Assembly: GCA_028818775.1 (NCBI GenBank)
Contig: JAPPNE010000033.1
Coordinates: 1 to 60,495 of the forward strand
Direction of reading: 5' to 3'
Origin: Deltaproteobacteria bacterium
Lineage (GTDB): Bacteria > Desulfobacterota > Binatia > UBA9968 > JAJDTQ01
Length of the DNA: 60,495 bases
The stretch's first letter is position 1; the number at the start of each line of letters is the position of its first letter. This document shows, one piece after another, positions 35,961-44,246 of this stretch. The translations under genes were made by a program, and so were the position numbers. The notes under the pieces were generated by a model, which saw only the letters and a program-made list of their open reading frames with translations, was not told where the DNA came from and made no database searches.

Positions 35961-36878
35961 CTACTGCCCCAGCCGCAGCAGCCGCGCCGCGTTGTCGCCG
36001 AGGATCTTCTGCTTGTCCGAGTCCGCGAGGCGCACGTCGCGCACAGCGTCCACCGAGCGCTCCAGCGGGATCGGCACGGGCGGGAAGTCGCTGCCGAAGA
36101 GCACGTGGTCGGCGCCGGCGGTCTCTACCGCGCACATGACCGCGGGGGCATGCAGGCTCACGGTGTCGTAGTAGAGCTGCTCGATGTACGTGCTCGGCGG
36201 CCGTGGGATCACGTCCGGTTCCCACGGTCCGAAGCTGTCGTCCTTGCGCAGCTCGTAGCCGAAGTCCAGGCGTCCGGGAAGCATGGGCAGGGCGCCGCCC
36301 ACGTGGGAGCAGATCATCACCAGGTCGGGGAAGCGCTCGAAGCCGCCGGTGAGGATGAAGCGCGCCAGCGACAGGGTGGTGTCGAAGGGCCGTCCCACCA
36401 TTTCCGGCAGCCGGAAGATCTCCATCTTCTCCGCGCCGATGGTGACCCGCGGCGGATGCACGAACAGCGGCACGTCGAGGTCGGTCACCAGCTCGAAGAA
36501 GGGCACGGCGTTGGGCGAGTCCAGGTACTCGCCGGCCACGCTGGAGTTGATCATGATGCCCTTGAGGCCGTACTCGCGCACGGCCCGCTCGGTCTCCTTG
36601 AGGAAGCGGTCGTCGCCGAAGGGCACGGCGCACGCCAGCCCCAGGAAGTGGTCGGAGTGTTTTGCGGTGGTCTCCGCGGCGAACGCGTTGAACTCCGTCA
36701 CGATGTCGTAGGGGTCTTTCCCCTGGGGCGTGCGGATCCAGTTGTTGCCGAAGATGGTCAGGTCCACGCCGGCCCGGGCCTGCTCGTCGATGACGCGCGG
36801 GATGTCGAAGATGGCCTGCGGCGACTTGGGATGGTACCAGCTCTGCGGCACGAGATGGGCATGGGCGTCGATGATCAT
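35961..36878 (-). CDS. ACMSD-like amidohydrolase
   Basis: About 305 residues of an amidohydrolase-2 TIM barrel. MIIDAHAHLVP carries the HxH metal ligands, FVHPPRVTIGAE the next histidine, MICSHVGGALPMLPGR the third, and LFGSDFPPVPIPLE the aspartate. This is the pattern of aminocarboxymuconate-semialdehyde decarboxylase relatives, which decarboxylate or hydrate aromatic breakdown products. I use ATG 36878, since the longer frame has no conserved residues. It is divergent from an LLM oxidoreductase 49 bases away; such pairs are common in degradation clusters. Confidence 0.86.
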   Translation of the reverse strand: MIIDAHAHLVPQSWYHPKSPQAIFDIPRVIDEQARAGVDLTIFGNNWIRTPQGKDPYDIVTEFNAFAAETTAKHSDHFLGLACAVPFGDDRFLKETERAVREYGLKGIMINSSVAGEYLDSPNAVPFFELVTDLDVPLFVHPPRVTIGAEKMEIFRLPEMVGRPFDTTLSLARFILTGGFERFPDLVMICSHVGGALPMLPGRLDFGYELRKDDSFGPWEPDVIPRPPSTYIEQLYYDTVSLHAPAVMCAVETAGADHVLFGSDFPPVPIPLERSVDAVRDVRLADSDKQKILGDNAARLLRLGQ

Positions 36879-36927
36879 GCACACGTAACTAATGGACTTT
36901 TCGTAGTGTTTCAAGTACGGACGAGCC

Positions 36928-37926
36928 ATGAAGCTCGACATCGAATTCAACTCGGGCGCCCAACTGCCCATGGACGCCATCCCCCCGCTCGCTCAAGCGG
37001 CCGAGGACAGCGGCTTCGACTGCGCGTGGGGAGGGGAGGCCAACAACAAGGACCCGACGGTGATGCTGGCGGCGGTGGCCGCGGTGACGAGCCGGCTCAA
37101 GGTGGGCACCGCCGTGTACCACATGCTCGGGCGCACGCCGGTGAGCATGGCGCTGCACGCCGCCGGTCTCGACGAGTTGTCGGGCGGGCGCTTCCTGTTC
37201 GGGCTCGGCATCTCCAACCCCACCATCGCCAACTGGCACGGGGTGGCGTTCGACCGGCCGCTGCGGCGCATCCGCGAGTACCTGGAGGTTGTCCAGGGGG
37301 CGCTGCGCGGCGACAAGCTGGACTACGAGGGGACGTTCTACAGCGCCCGCGGCTTCAAGCTGGCGTTCAAGCCGTCGCCCCGTGGCGTTCCCGTCTATTT
37401 GGCGGCCTTCGGGCCGCGGATGAGCCGTCTGGCGGGGCGGCTGAGCGACGGCGTGCTGATCAACATGGCGAACCCGCCGGAGATCCGCCGGATCGCCGAG
37501 AACGTGCGCGAGGGCGCGCGGCTTGCCGGCAAGGACCCGGACGCGCTGGAGATCATCTGCAAGGTGCGCTGCTGCGTGGCCCGGGACCGGCAGGCGGCGC
37601 GCCAGGCGCTGGGGCGCATCCTCACTTACTATGCCCTGGCGGACTACTACCGGGACCTGCTGACGCGCATGGGGTTCGGCGAGGAGGTGACGGCGATCCG
37701 GGACGCGTGGCGCGCGTCCGGTTTCCACGCGGCGGCCGCGCAAGTCACCGACCGGTTGTTCGACGGCCTGCCCCTGGTGGCGGGCGCGTCCGTGGACGAG
37801 GTCCTCGACAAGGTGCGGGCCTACGGCGAGGCCGGGGCCACGCGCGTGATCCTGCCGTATGTCCCGTGCACCGACGACGTGGTGGGCGAGATCCGGGCGT
37901 TCATCGAGGCGTTCGGACGGCGCTGA
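36928..37926 (+). CDS. LLM class flavin-dependent oxidoreductase, copy 2
   Basis: A 332-residue luciferase-like flavin or F420-dependent enzyme. MDAIPPLAQAAEDSGFDCAWGGEANNKDPTVMLAAVAAVT is the N-terminal barrel; VPVYLAAFGPRMSRLAGRLSDGVLINMANP carries the usual central strand, and VSMALHAAGLDELSGGRFLFGLGIS the glycine-rich loop. It differs clearly from the copy at 6624. It sits divergent from the ACMSD-like hydrolase. Reaction unknown; oxidation or cleavage of a cyclic nitrogen or sulfur compound is typical of the family. Confidence 0.87.
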   Translation: MKLDIEFNSGAQLPMDAIPPLAQAAEDSGFDCAWGGEANNKDPTVMLAAVAAVTSRLKVGTAVYHMLGRTPVSMALHAAGLDELSGGRFLFGLGISNPTIANWHGVAFDRPLRRIREYLEVVQGALRGDKLDYEGTFYSARGFKLAFKPSPRGVPVYLAAFGPRMSRLAGRLSDGVLINMANPPEIRRIAENVREGARLAGKDPDALEIICKVRCCVARDRQAARQALGRILTYYALADYYRDLLTRMGFGEEVTAIRDAWRASGFHAAAAQVTDRLFDGLPLVAGASVDEVLDKVRAYGEAGATRVILPYVPCTDDVVGEIRAFIEAFGRR

Positions 37927-37962
37927 GGCGTCCACGCAAATGTCCGGAAAAATTCTCGTGAC

Positions 37963-37985
37963 CGCCTTGACTAACGGTCAAGGCG
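37963..37985. promoter_or_regulatory. Inverted repeat, possible operator upstream of the RidA gene
   Basis: CGCCTTGAC-TAACG-GTCAAGGCG is a perfect 9-bp inverted repeat with a 5-bp loop, placed immediately upstream of the candidate RidA promoter. Its core TTGAC-N5-GTCAA has the form of a repressor or activator half-site pair. It could instead terminate the LLM gene, but it lacks a T-tract. Confidence 0.5.
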
Positions 37986-37988
37986 TGC

Positions 37989-38017
37989 TTGACTATACGC
38001 AGGACGATGCTTATTGA
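37989..38017 (+). promoter_or_regulatory. Candidate promoter of the RidA gene
   Basis: TTGACT at 37989-37994, a 17-bp spacer and TATTGA at 38012-38017 precede the RidA gene by about 45 bases. The -35 is good (5 of 6); the -10 is fair (3 of 6). Confidence 0.45.
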
Positions 38018-38062
38018 AGGGCAGGTTTTCGAGAGTCGAAACATGCAATAAGGAGAACGGTC

Positions 38063-38464
38063 ATCGCATTCGAACTCATCAATCCGAGCGGGCTGGAGAA
38101 CCCGGTGGGGTACTCGCACTTGGCGAGCATCTCTTCCGGCCGGCTGGTGCTCGTGGCGGGACAGGCGCCGTTCAACGCCGACGGGGAAGTCGTCGGCAAG
38201 GGAGACTTCGCGGCCCAGTTCCGGCAGGTGTGGGAGAACCTGCGCACGGCCGTCGAGGGGGCGGGAGGGAGCCCCCGGGACTACGCCACGTTGACCATGT
38301 ACGTCACCGACGTGGACGCCTATCACGGGCACCGCAAGGAAATCGGCGCTTCCTACCGGGCGATCTTCGGAAAGCACTTTCCCGCGATTACGCTGGTTCA
38401 GGTATCAGGTCTTTACAACCCGGACTGTATGGTCGAAGTGTCCGGGCTGGCCGTCATCGATTGA
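38063..38464 (+). CDS. RidA family protein with an apparent ATC start
   Basis: About 133 residues. RidA enzymes hydrolyse reactive enamine and imine intermediates of amino-acid metabolism. The family N-terminus is usually M-x-x-ELINPxGLPxPVGYSH; here the sequence reads [ATC]AFELINPSGLENPVGYSH, with ATC exactly where the family has its start methionine and a perfect AAGGAG 7 bases upstream (38050-38055). GTG at 38105 would drop 14 conserved residues and has no comparable ribosome site. Later motifs VLVAGQAPFNADGE, QFRQVWENLRTAVE and YVTDVDAYHG are normal; ITLVQVSGLYNPDCMVEVSGLAV closes the domain. A base error (ATG to ATC) is an alternative explanation. Confidence 0.8.
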   Translation: MAFELINPSGLENPVGYSHLASISSGRLVLVAGQAPFNADGEVVGKGDFAAQFRQVWENLRTAVEGAGGSPRDYATLTMYVTDVDAYHGHRKEIGASYRAIFGKHFPAITLVQVSGLYNPDCMVEVSGLAVID

Positions 38465-38559
38465 TGGCTGGAGGGATAGCGGGAGGGCGTGAAGCGGCAC
38501 TCCGCTCCCGCCCCTCGCAGCCGTTCCACCATCTCCACCGCCATGGGAGTCGCACGCAG

Positions 38560-38766
38560 ATGCACCACATACAGATAGCCGGCAACGGCGTCCTGGATTC
38601 CCTGGACTCCTTCGACCCTCCCACCGAGACCGAGATCATCGGCCTGTGGCAGTCATTTCGTTCGGCCGGGTTGTCCGCAAGGCAGGCCTGGGACGCCATC
38701 GTTGCCGGAATCGCCCTCGACATGGTGTTCTCGGACGGCCGCAAGCGGCCGCGCCTGGAGCAGTAG
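38560..38766 (+). CDS. Small hypothetical protein
   Basis: A 68-residue protein without a family that I recognise. The sequence (HHIQIAGNGVLDSLDSFDPP, then TETEIIGLWQSFRSAGLSARQAWDAIV) looks like a short helical DNA- or protein-binding module. The ATG at 38560 is one choice; ATG 38464, overlapping the RidA stop (TGATG), is another and would add 32 poorly conserved-looking residues. It might be cotranscribed with RidA. Confidence 0.4.
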   Translation: MHHIQIAGNGVLDSLDSFDPPTETEIIGLWQSFRSAGLSARQAWDAIVAGIALDMVFSDGRKRPRLEQ

Positions 38767-38812
38767 TGGAGGTATCGGGCGGAAGGCCCCGGCGTTCCGG
38801 GGCCATGATGGG

Positions 38813-39292
38813 TCAGGTCTGTTCGGCCTGGGGGTCGGCGCGCACCAGGAGGTCCGTCAGGGCTTTGTTGTGGCGGCGTTCGACCTCGACGAGCCGGCGG
38901 AGCAGTTGGCTCTGTTCGGGCGCTTCGAGAGCCAGGTACGAGACATCGTCCACGAGTCGGGCTTCGACGCGCTTTTGATCCTCGACGTCCTGCCGCATCC
39001 GGTCCCAGTGGTTCTTGCCGGACGGGATGCTTGAATCGAACTTGGCGACGCGGCCACCGAGCCTCTCCACTTCCTCAAAGAGCCGCGCGCTGCTCTTTTC
39101 CTTCTCCGCCGCCATCTCCTTCAGACGTTCCTCCACGAACGGATAGGGCGCCTTTTCCGCGTGCAGCTTGAGCTGGTTGGCGAGCCGGGCCAGCTCCCGG
39201 TAGCCGTCGGCGAGCACGGTGCGCGTGTTGCGCTCTTCGCGCTTCGTCCGGTTGCGATCGAACCAAGCCGTGATGGTCTCCGTCAGTGCCAT
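38813..39292 (-). CDS. All-helical hypothetical protein
   Basis: A 159-residue charged protein that looks almost entirely alpha-helical, with long stretches of heptad-like E/K/R patterning (ELARLANQLKLHAEKAPYPF, then EERLKEMAAEKEKSSARLFEEVERLGG). A KNHWDRMRQDVEDQKRVEARL segment recalls ferritin-like helical bundles, but I see no convincing metal ligands. ATG at 39292. It is divergent from rpoH with a 91-bp gap, so it might be part of the same stress response; that is inference. Confidence 0.6.
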   Translation of the reverse strand: MALTETITAWFDRNRTKREERNTRTVLADGYRELARLANQLKLHAEKAPYPFVEERLKEMAAEKEKSSARLFEEVERLGGRVAKFDSSIPSGKNHWDRMRQDVEDQKRVEARLVDDVSYLALEAPEQSQLLRRLVEVERRHNKALTDLLVRADPQAEQT

Positions 39293-39383
39293 GGTGGTAA
39301 GATAGGGGCCGCCGGGAGTTGTGTCAAGGTGCCCGGGCGTTCTTGAAAAACGCCTGCAAGAACGGTAGATTCACGGTATCCGC

Positions 39384-40373
<990 letters not shown>

Positions 40374-40406
40374 TGTGGCGCGCGCGATTCTGCTAAGAAC
40401 CCCGCT

Positions 40407-40859
40407 ATGAACTTCGAGAACAGCATTGAAATCGGCGTGCCCCGGGACACCGCCTGGGAGTTCCTGTGGGACGTGGACCGGCTCATCGCCTGCGTTCCCG
40501 GCTGCGAGGAGGCCTCGACGGTGGAGGCCGGCAAGCTCTACAACGCCACGATGGTGGCCCGGGTGGGCCCCTTCAAGGTCACGTTCCCCATCAAGATCGA
40601 GGTGCTGGAGAACGAGCCCAAGGACCGGATCAAGGCGCGCGCCTCGGGCAGCGACAACAAGATCGGGAGCCACCTCAAGGTGGACCTGGACGTCTCGCTG
40701 GAGGACAAGGGCGACGCCACCCTGGTGTCCCTGGTCGCCTCGGTGGACATCCTCGGCAAGCTCGCGACCCTGGGGCACAGCATCATCAAGCGCAAGGCCG
40801 ACAACGACATGGCCAAGTTTGCCCAGGCCGTCAAAGCGGAACTCGAGGGAGGAGCCTGA
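40407..40859 (+). CDS. CoxG family (SRPBCC) protein
   Basis: A 150-residue SRPBCC/START-like protein of the carbon monoxide dehydrogenase subunit G type. FENSIEIGVPRDTAWEFLWDVDRLIACVPGCEEA is the family N-terminus; the domain ends with LATLGHSIIKRKADNDMAKFAQAVKAELE. CoxG proteins are thought to tether the molybdoenzyme to the membrane or help in its assembly, although this protein lacks a C-terminal membrane segment. It begins a CoxG, CoxM, CoxS-like set; CoxM starts 4 bases after its stop. Confidence 0.85.
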   Translation: MNFENSIEIGVPRDTAWEFLWDVDRLIACVPGCEEASTVEAGKLYNATMVARVGPFKVTFPIKIEVLENEPKDRIKARASGSDNKIGSHLKVDLDVSLEDKGDATLVSLVASVDILGKLATLGHSIIKRKADNDMAKFAQAVKAELEGGA

Positions 40860-40862
40860 CCC

Positions 40863-41732
40863 ATGCTGCGTCCGTTCCGTCTGGAAGAGCCGGAGAGCGT
40901 CAAGGAGGCGTCGGAGGCGCTCGCCCGCTACGGCGATTCGGCCAAGGTGTACGCCGGCGGCACCGAGCTGCTCCTGGCCATGAAGGAAGGGCTGATCCAC
41001 TTCGAGTGCCTGGTCAACGTCAAGAAGATCCCCGGTCTCGACCAAGTCCGGCGCGACAACGGCAGCTTGAGAATCGGCGCCCTGAGCACGCACCGGGAGC
41101 TGGAGCGTTCCGAGACGTTGGCGGACGCGCTGCCGGTGCTGGTGGAGATGGAGCACAACGTCGCCAACCTGCGCGTGCGCGAGGTGGGCACCCTCGGCGG
41201 CAACCTGACCTTCGCCGAGCCCCACGCCGACCCGGGTACCCTGCTGCTGGCGCTGGACGCCACGGTGGTGGCGCAGAAAGCGGGCGGGGAACGCGAGATC
41301 CCGATGAACGAGTTCTTCGTGGACGCGTACGAGGCGGCCATCGAGGAGGATGAGGTTCTCACCGAGATCGTGGTGCCGGTGCCCGGCGCCAACGCCGCGG
41401 TGCGCTACCGCAAGTTCGGCTACCTGGAGCGCCCGAGCGCGGGGGTGGCGCTGCACGTCATGGCGGACGACGCGCGGCGGTCGGTGCGGGACGTGCGCGT
41501 CGCCGTGGGTTGCGTCGGCCCGAAGTCGATGCGGGTGGAAGAGGCAGAGGCGGTGCTGCGGGGGAAGAGCCTCGAAGAGGCGGCCAGCGCCGTGGCCGAA
41601 GCCGGCGACATCGCCGGGCGCGCCGCGGACGCCATCAGCGACCTCCACGGATCGGCCGAGTACAAGGAACACATCGTCAAGGTGCTGCTGACCCGCGCCT
41701 TCAACGACATTCGCGCCGAGCTGGCCGGCTAG
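40863..41732 (+). CDS. FAD-binding (medium) subunit of a xanthine dehydrogenase-family molybdoenzyme
   Basis: A 289-residue CoxM-type flavoprotein. KVYAGGTELLLAMKEG is the first FAD loop, and NLRVREVGTLGGNLTFAEPHADPGTLLLAL the second, which together bind FAD as in CoxM and PaoB. The C-terminal CO_deh_flav_C domain is present (YLERPSAGVALHVMA). It passes electrons from the iron-sulfur subunit to an acceptor. Preceded by CoxG and followed by the CoxS-like subunit, but the molybdenum subunit is not in this operon; a candidate large subunit lies at 51993 on the opposite strand. Confidence 0.9.
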   Translation: MLRPFRLEEPESVKEASEALARYGDSAKVYAGGTELLLAMKEGLIHFECLVNVKKIPGLDQVRRDNGSLRIGALSTHRELERSETLADALPVLVEMEHNVANLRVREVGTLGGNLTFAEPHADPGTLLLALDATVVAQKAGGEREIPMNEFFVDAYEAAIEEDEVLTEIVVPVPGANAAVRYRKFGYLERPSAGVALHVMADDARRSVRDVRVAVGCVGPKSMRVEEAEAVLRGKSLEEAASAVAEAGDIAGRAADAISDLHGSAEYKEHIVKVLLTRAFNDIRAELAG

Positions 41733-41790
41733 CCGGCCGGCTTCGTCCACCACGGCTTTATCGAACAGAATCCAGCGGAGACCAACGGCT

Positions 41791-42285
41791 ATGGCAGACA
41801 CGGGACGGCAGACTCTTCCGCTATCCTTCACCGTGAACGGGACGCGCTACGACATCGAGGTGGAGCCGCACGAGCTGCTCCTGGACGTGATCCGCAAGCG
41901 CCTGGGACTCACCGGAGCAAAGCGGTCCTGCGACGTGCAGGTGTGCGGCGCGTGCACGCTGCTGCTGGACGGGCGCCCGGTGAGCTCGTGCACGCTGCCG
42001 GCCTTCGAGGCGCGGGACAAGGACGTCCTCACCATCGAGGGCATGGCCAAGGACGGCAAGCTGCACCCGATCCAGGAAGCGTTCATCGAGTACGGCGGCT
42101 TCCAGTGCGGTTTCTGCACCCCGGGCATGATCCTCACGGCCAAGACGCTGCTGGACGAGAACCCGAACCCCACGGAAGAAGACGTCATCGAGTACATGAA
42201 CGGCAACATCTGCCGCTGCACCGGCTACAAGAAGATCGTCGAGTCCATCATGGGGGTGGGGAAGCCGAACGCCGAGGCGTCCTGA
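41791..42285 (+). CDS. [2Fe-2S]-binding (small) subunit of a molybdenum hydroxylase, CoxS-like
   Basis: A 164-residue protein with two [2Fe-2S] clusters: the plant-ferredoxin-type C-x4-C-x2-C...C set (SCDVQVCGACTLLLDGRPVSSC) and the second, helical domain (QCGFCTPGMI and NICRCTGYKKIVESI). Electrons go from the Mo site through these clusters to FAD. The ATG at 41791 has no very strong ribosome site, but the N-terminus is right for the family. It ends the CoxG-CoxM-CoxS-like run just before a bidirectional-looking terminator. Confidence 0.91.
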   Translation: MADTGRQTLPLSFTVNGTRYDIEVEPHELLLDVIRKRLGLTGAKRSCDVQVCGACTLLLDGRPVSSCTLPAFEARDKDVLTIEGMAKDGKLHPIQEAFIEYGGFQCGFCTPGMILTAKTLLDENPNPTEEDVIEYMNGNICRCTGYKKIVESIMGVGKPNAEAS

Positions 42286-42328
42286 TCCTCCATTCGACTC
42301 TTTGCCGTCCAAGGACGCGCGGAAATGG

Positions 42329-42362
42329 AAAGGGCAGGTGTCAAGCGACACCTGCCCTTTTT
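42329..42362. terminator. Intrinsic terminator between convergent genes
   Basis: AAAGGGCAGGTGTC-AAGC-GACACCTGCCCTTT is a perfect 14-bp stem with a 4-base loop, followed by T residues on the plus strand and preceded by A residues for the minus strand. It lies between the CoxS-like gene and the convergent ABC permease and should work in both directions. Confidence 0.88.
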
Positions 42363-42381
42363 CGTTTTACGGAGACACGCG

Positions 42382-43311
42382 TCAGGCGCGGATCTCCGTC
42401 CTCATGAACTTGATGTAGGCGATGCCGAAGCACACCGCCACCAGCGCCAGCAGCGTGAAGAACATGGGCAGGATCAGGCGCATGCTCTGCCCCAGGCTCA
42501 GCGGCGTGACGATCAGGCCTTGGAGCTGGCCGAGCTGCTCCGGCAGGACCGGGACCAGTGTCCGCGCCACCGGGTTGAGCAGCAGCCGCACCGATTCGCT
42601 GTAGAGCGTGCTCGGCGACATGCGCCCCAGGACGGTCTCGACGGTCGCCAGCCTGGCTACGTCCTCGGTGGTTGCCGGGTTAGGGACGATGAGTCCGGCC
42701 GCGAAACCGGCGAGCACCCCGATGAACAGCCCGAGGAACAGCCACAGGGCGATGGAGGCCAGCGCCGCGGTGACGGTTCTACGGAGCAGCATGGAGAGCA
42801 GCATGGCAAGGGCCAGCCAGAAGCCCGTGTAGGCGATGCCGACGATGGCGAAAAAGAGCATGCGCCACAGTTCCTCGGCGTTGGGGAAATACCCGATGAG
42901 CGTGGTACCGAGACCGATCACCACCAGGAGGATGGACACCCACAGGATGGCCAGCGTGGTCAACCCGGCCAGGAACTTGCCGTTGATGAGGCTGTCCCGG
43001 TAGATGGGCTGCGAAAGCACCCGGCTGAGGGTCCCCCGGCCGTACTCTCCGCTGATGCTGTCGAATCCCAGGGTAATGCCCACCAGCGGGCCGAAGAACC
43101 CCAGGAAACTGGAAAGCGAGAAGAAGATGGACTCCGTGGTGAGGAGCCTGAGAAACACATGTTCGGTCGGGTCTTCTCGCAACGACGCTTGGAGCCCCTG
43201 TCCGGCGAAGTAGACGGACAGGATTCCCGGCAGGATGATCAGGGCGAGCAGGATCATGAAGCGCAGGCTGCTGAAATGATCCTGAAGCTCCTTCCAATAC
43301 ACGACGAGCAT
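42382..43311 (-). CDS. ABC-2 type transporter permease
   Basis: A 309-residue ABC-2-type membrane subunit with about six helices. VYWKELQDHFSSLRFMILLALIILPGILSVYFAG is the first helix pair, and FDSISGEYGRGTLSRVLSQPIYRDSLINGKFLAGL is the characteristic coupling-helix region between helices 2 and 3, as in NosY-like and Yip-type exporters. The frame continues upstream into the ATPase gene, but ATG 43311, 3 bases after the ATPase stop, is the natural start. It is the last gene of the NEW3-ATPase-permease operon. Confidence 0.84.
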   Translation of the reverse strand: MLVVYWKELQDHFSSLRFMILLALIILPGILSVYFAGQGLQASLREDPTEHVFLRLLTTESIFFSLSSFLGFFGPLVGITLGFDSISGEYGRGTLSRVLSQPIYRDSLINGKFLAGLTTLAILWVSILLVVIGLGTTLIGYFPNAEELWRMLFFAIVGIAYTGFWLALAMLLSMLLRRTVTAALASIALWLFLGLFIGVLAGFAAGLIVPNPATTEDVARLATVETVLGRMSPSTLYSESVRLLLNPVARTLVPVLPEQLGQLQGLIVTPLSLGQSMRLILPMFFTLLALVAVCFGIAYIKFMRTEIRA

Positions 43312-43313
43312 CG

Positions 43314-44246
43314 CTACGCCTCCCTGAAGTACTTGAGGTAGATCTCTTCGAGCGTCGGGTTCTCGGAGCGGAGCTGCAACAGGTCCAGCCCCTGCTCCCG
43401 GATCAACGCCATCAGCTCCGGCCGCACGTCGCGGGTACAGCGGATGAACCATCCCGCGTCCCGTTGCTCGCATTCGCTCACGCCGGGCACCGCGCTCAGC
43501 ATGTCTTCCATGGGATGGTCGCCGCCGACCTCCACGAGGAAGTTCCACTGGTGCTCGTTCAGGATGGCCTTGCCCAGCTCGTCCGGACTGCCCTGCACCA
43601 CCATGCGGCTGCTGACGATGATGCCGATGCGCTGGCACACCTGCTGCACCTGGTGCAGCAGGTGTGAGCACAGCAGCACGGTGAGGCCGCGCTCCTCCTG
43701 GAGCGCGCTGATCAGGCCCAGGAGCCGCGTCACCCCGTCCGGATCGATGCCCAGGGTGGGCTCGTCCATGATGATGACCTCGGGCTCCTTGATGAGCACC
43801 TCGGCGATGCCCAGCCGCTGCTTCATGCCGCGGGAGAACTCCCGCACCGGACGGTCCCCGTCATCGGCGAGGCCCACCTGGTCGAGCACCTGCCGTAGCA
43901 TCCCGGGGATGCGGTCCTCGGCGGCGCGGTTGAGCCGGGCGATGTACGCCAGGTTCTCGTTCGCCGTGAGGTCCTCGTAGAACCCCGGGTTCTCGGGCAG
44001 ATAACCCACGCGCCGCTTGACCTCCAGCGGCTGGGTCTTGGGATCGAAACCGCACACCGACGCCGTCCCGTCCGTGGGCTCGGTGAGTCCCAGGAGCATC
44101 AGGATGGTCGTGGTCTTGCCGGCCCCGTTGGGACCGAGGAAGCCGAACACTTCGCCCCGGGGGATCTGCAGATCCAGCTCGCTGACCGCGATCTTGTCCC
44201 GGTAGCGCTTGGTCAATCCCTTGGTTTCGATGATGTAGTCGCTCAT
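43314..44246 (-). CDS. ABC transporter ATP-binding protein
   Basis: A 310-residue ABC ATPase of the CcmA/NosF-like exporter type. Walker A is FLGPNGAGKTTTILMLLGL, the signature is EFSRGMKQRLGIAEVL (FSRGM in place of LSGGQ), Walker B is VIIMDEPTLGIDP, and the switch histidine is in LLCSHLLHQ. A C-terminal extension of about 100 residues follows the domain, as in this subfamily. It overlaps the NEW3 gene by ATGA and would couple ATP hydrolysis to the permease. Transported substrate unknown. Confidence 0.9.
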   Translation of the reverse strand: MSDYIIETKGLTKRYRDKIAVSELDLQIPRGEVFGFLGPNGAGKTTTILMLLGLTEPTDGTASVCGFDPKTQPLEVKRRVGYLPENPGFYEDLTANENLAYIARLNRAAEDRIPGMLRQVLDQVGLADDGDRPVREFSRGMKQRLGIAEVLIKEPEVIIMDEPTLGIDPDGVTRLLGLISALQEERGLTVLLCSHLLHQVQQVCQRIGIIVSSRMVVQGSPDELGKAILNEHQWNFLVEVGGDHPMEDMLSAVPGVSECEQRDAGWFIRCTRDVRPELMALIREQGLDLLQLRSENPTLEEIYLKYFREA

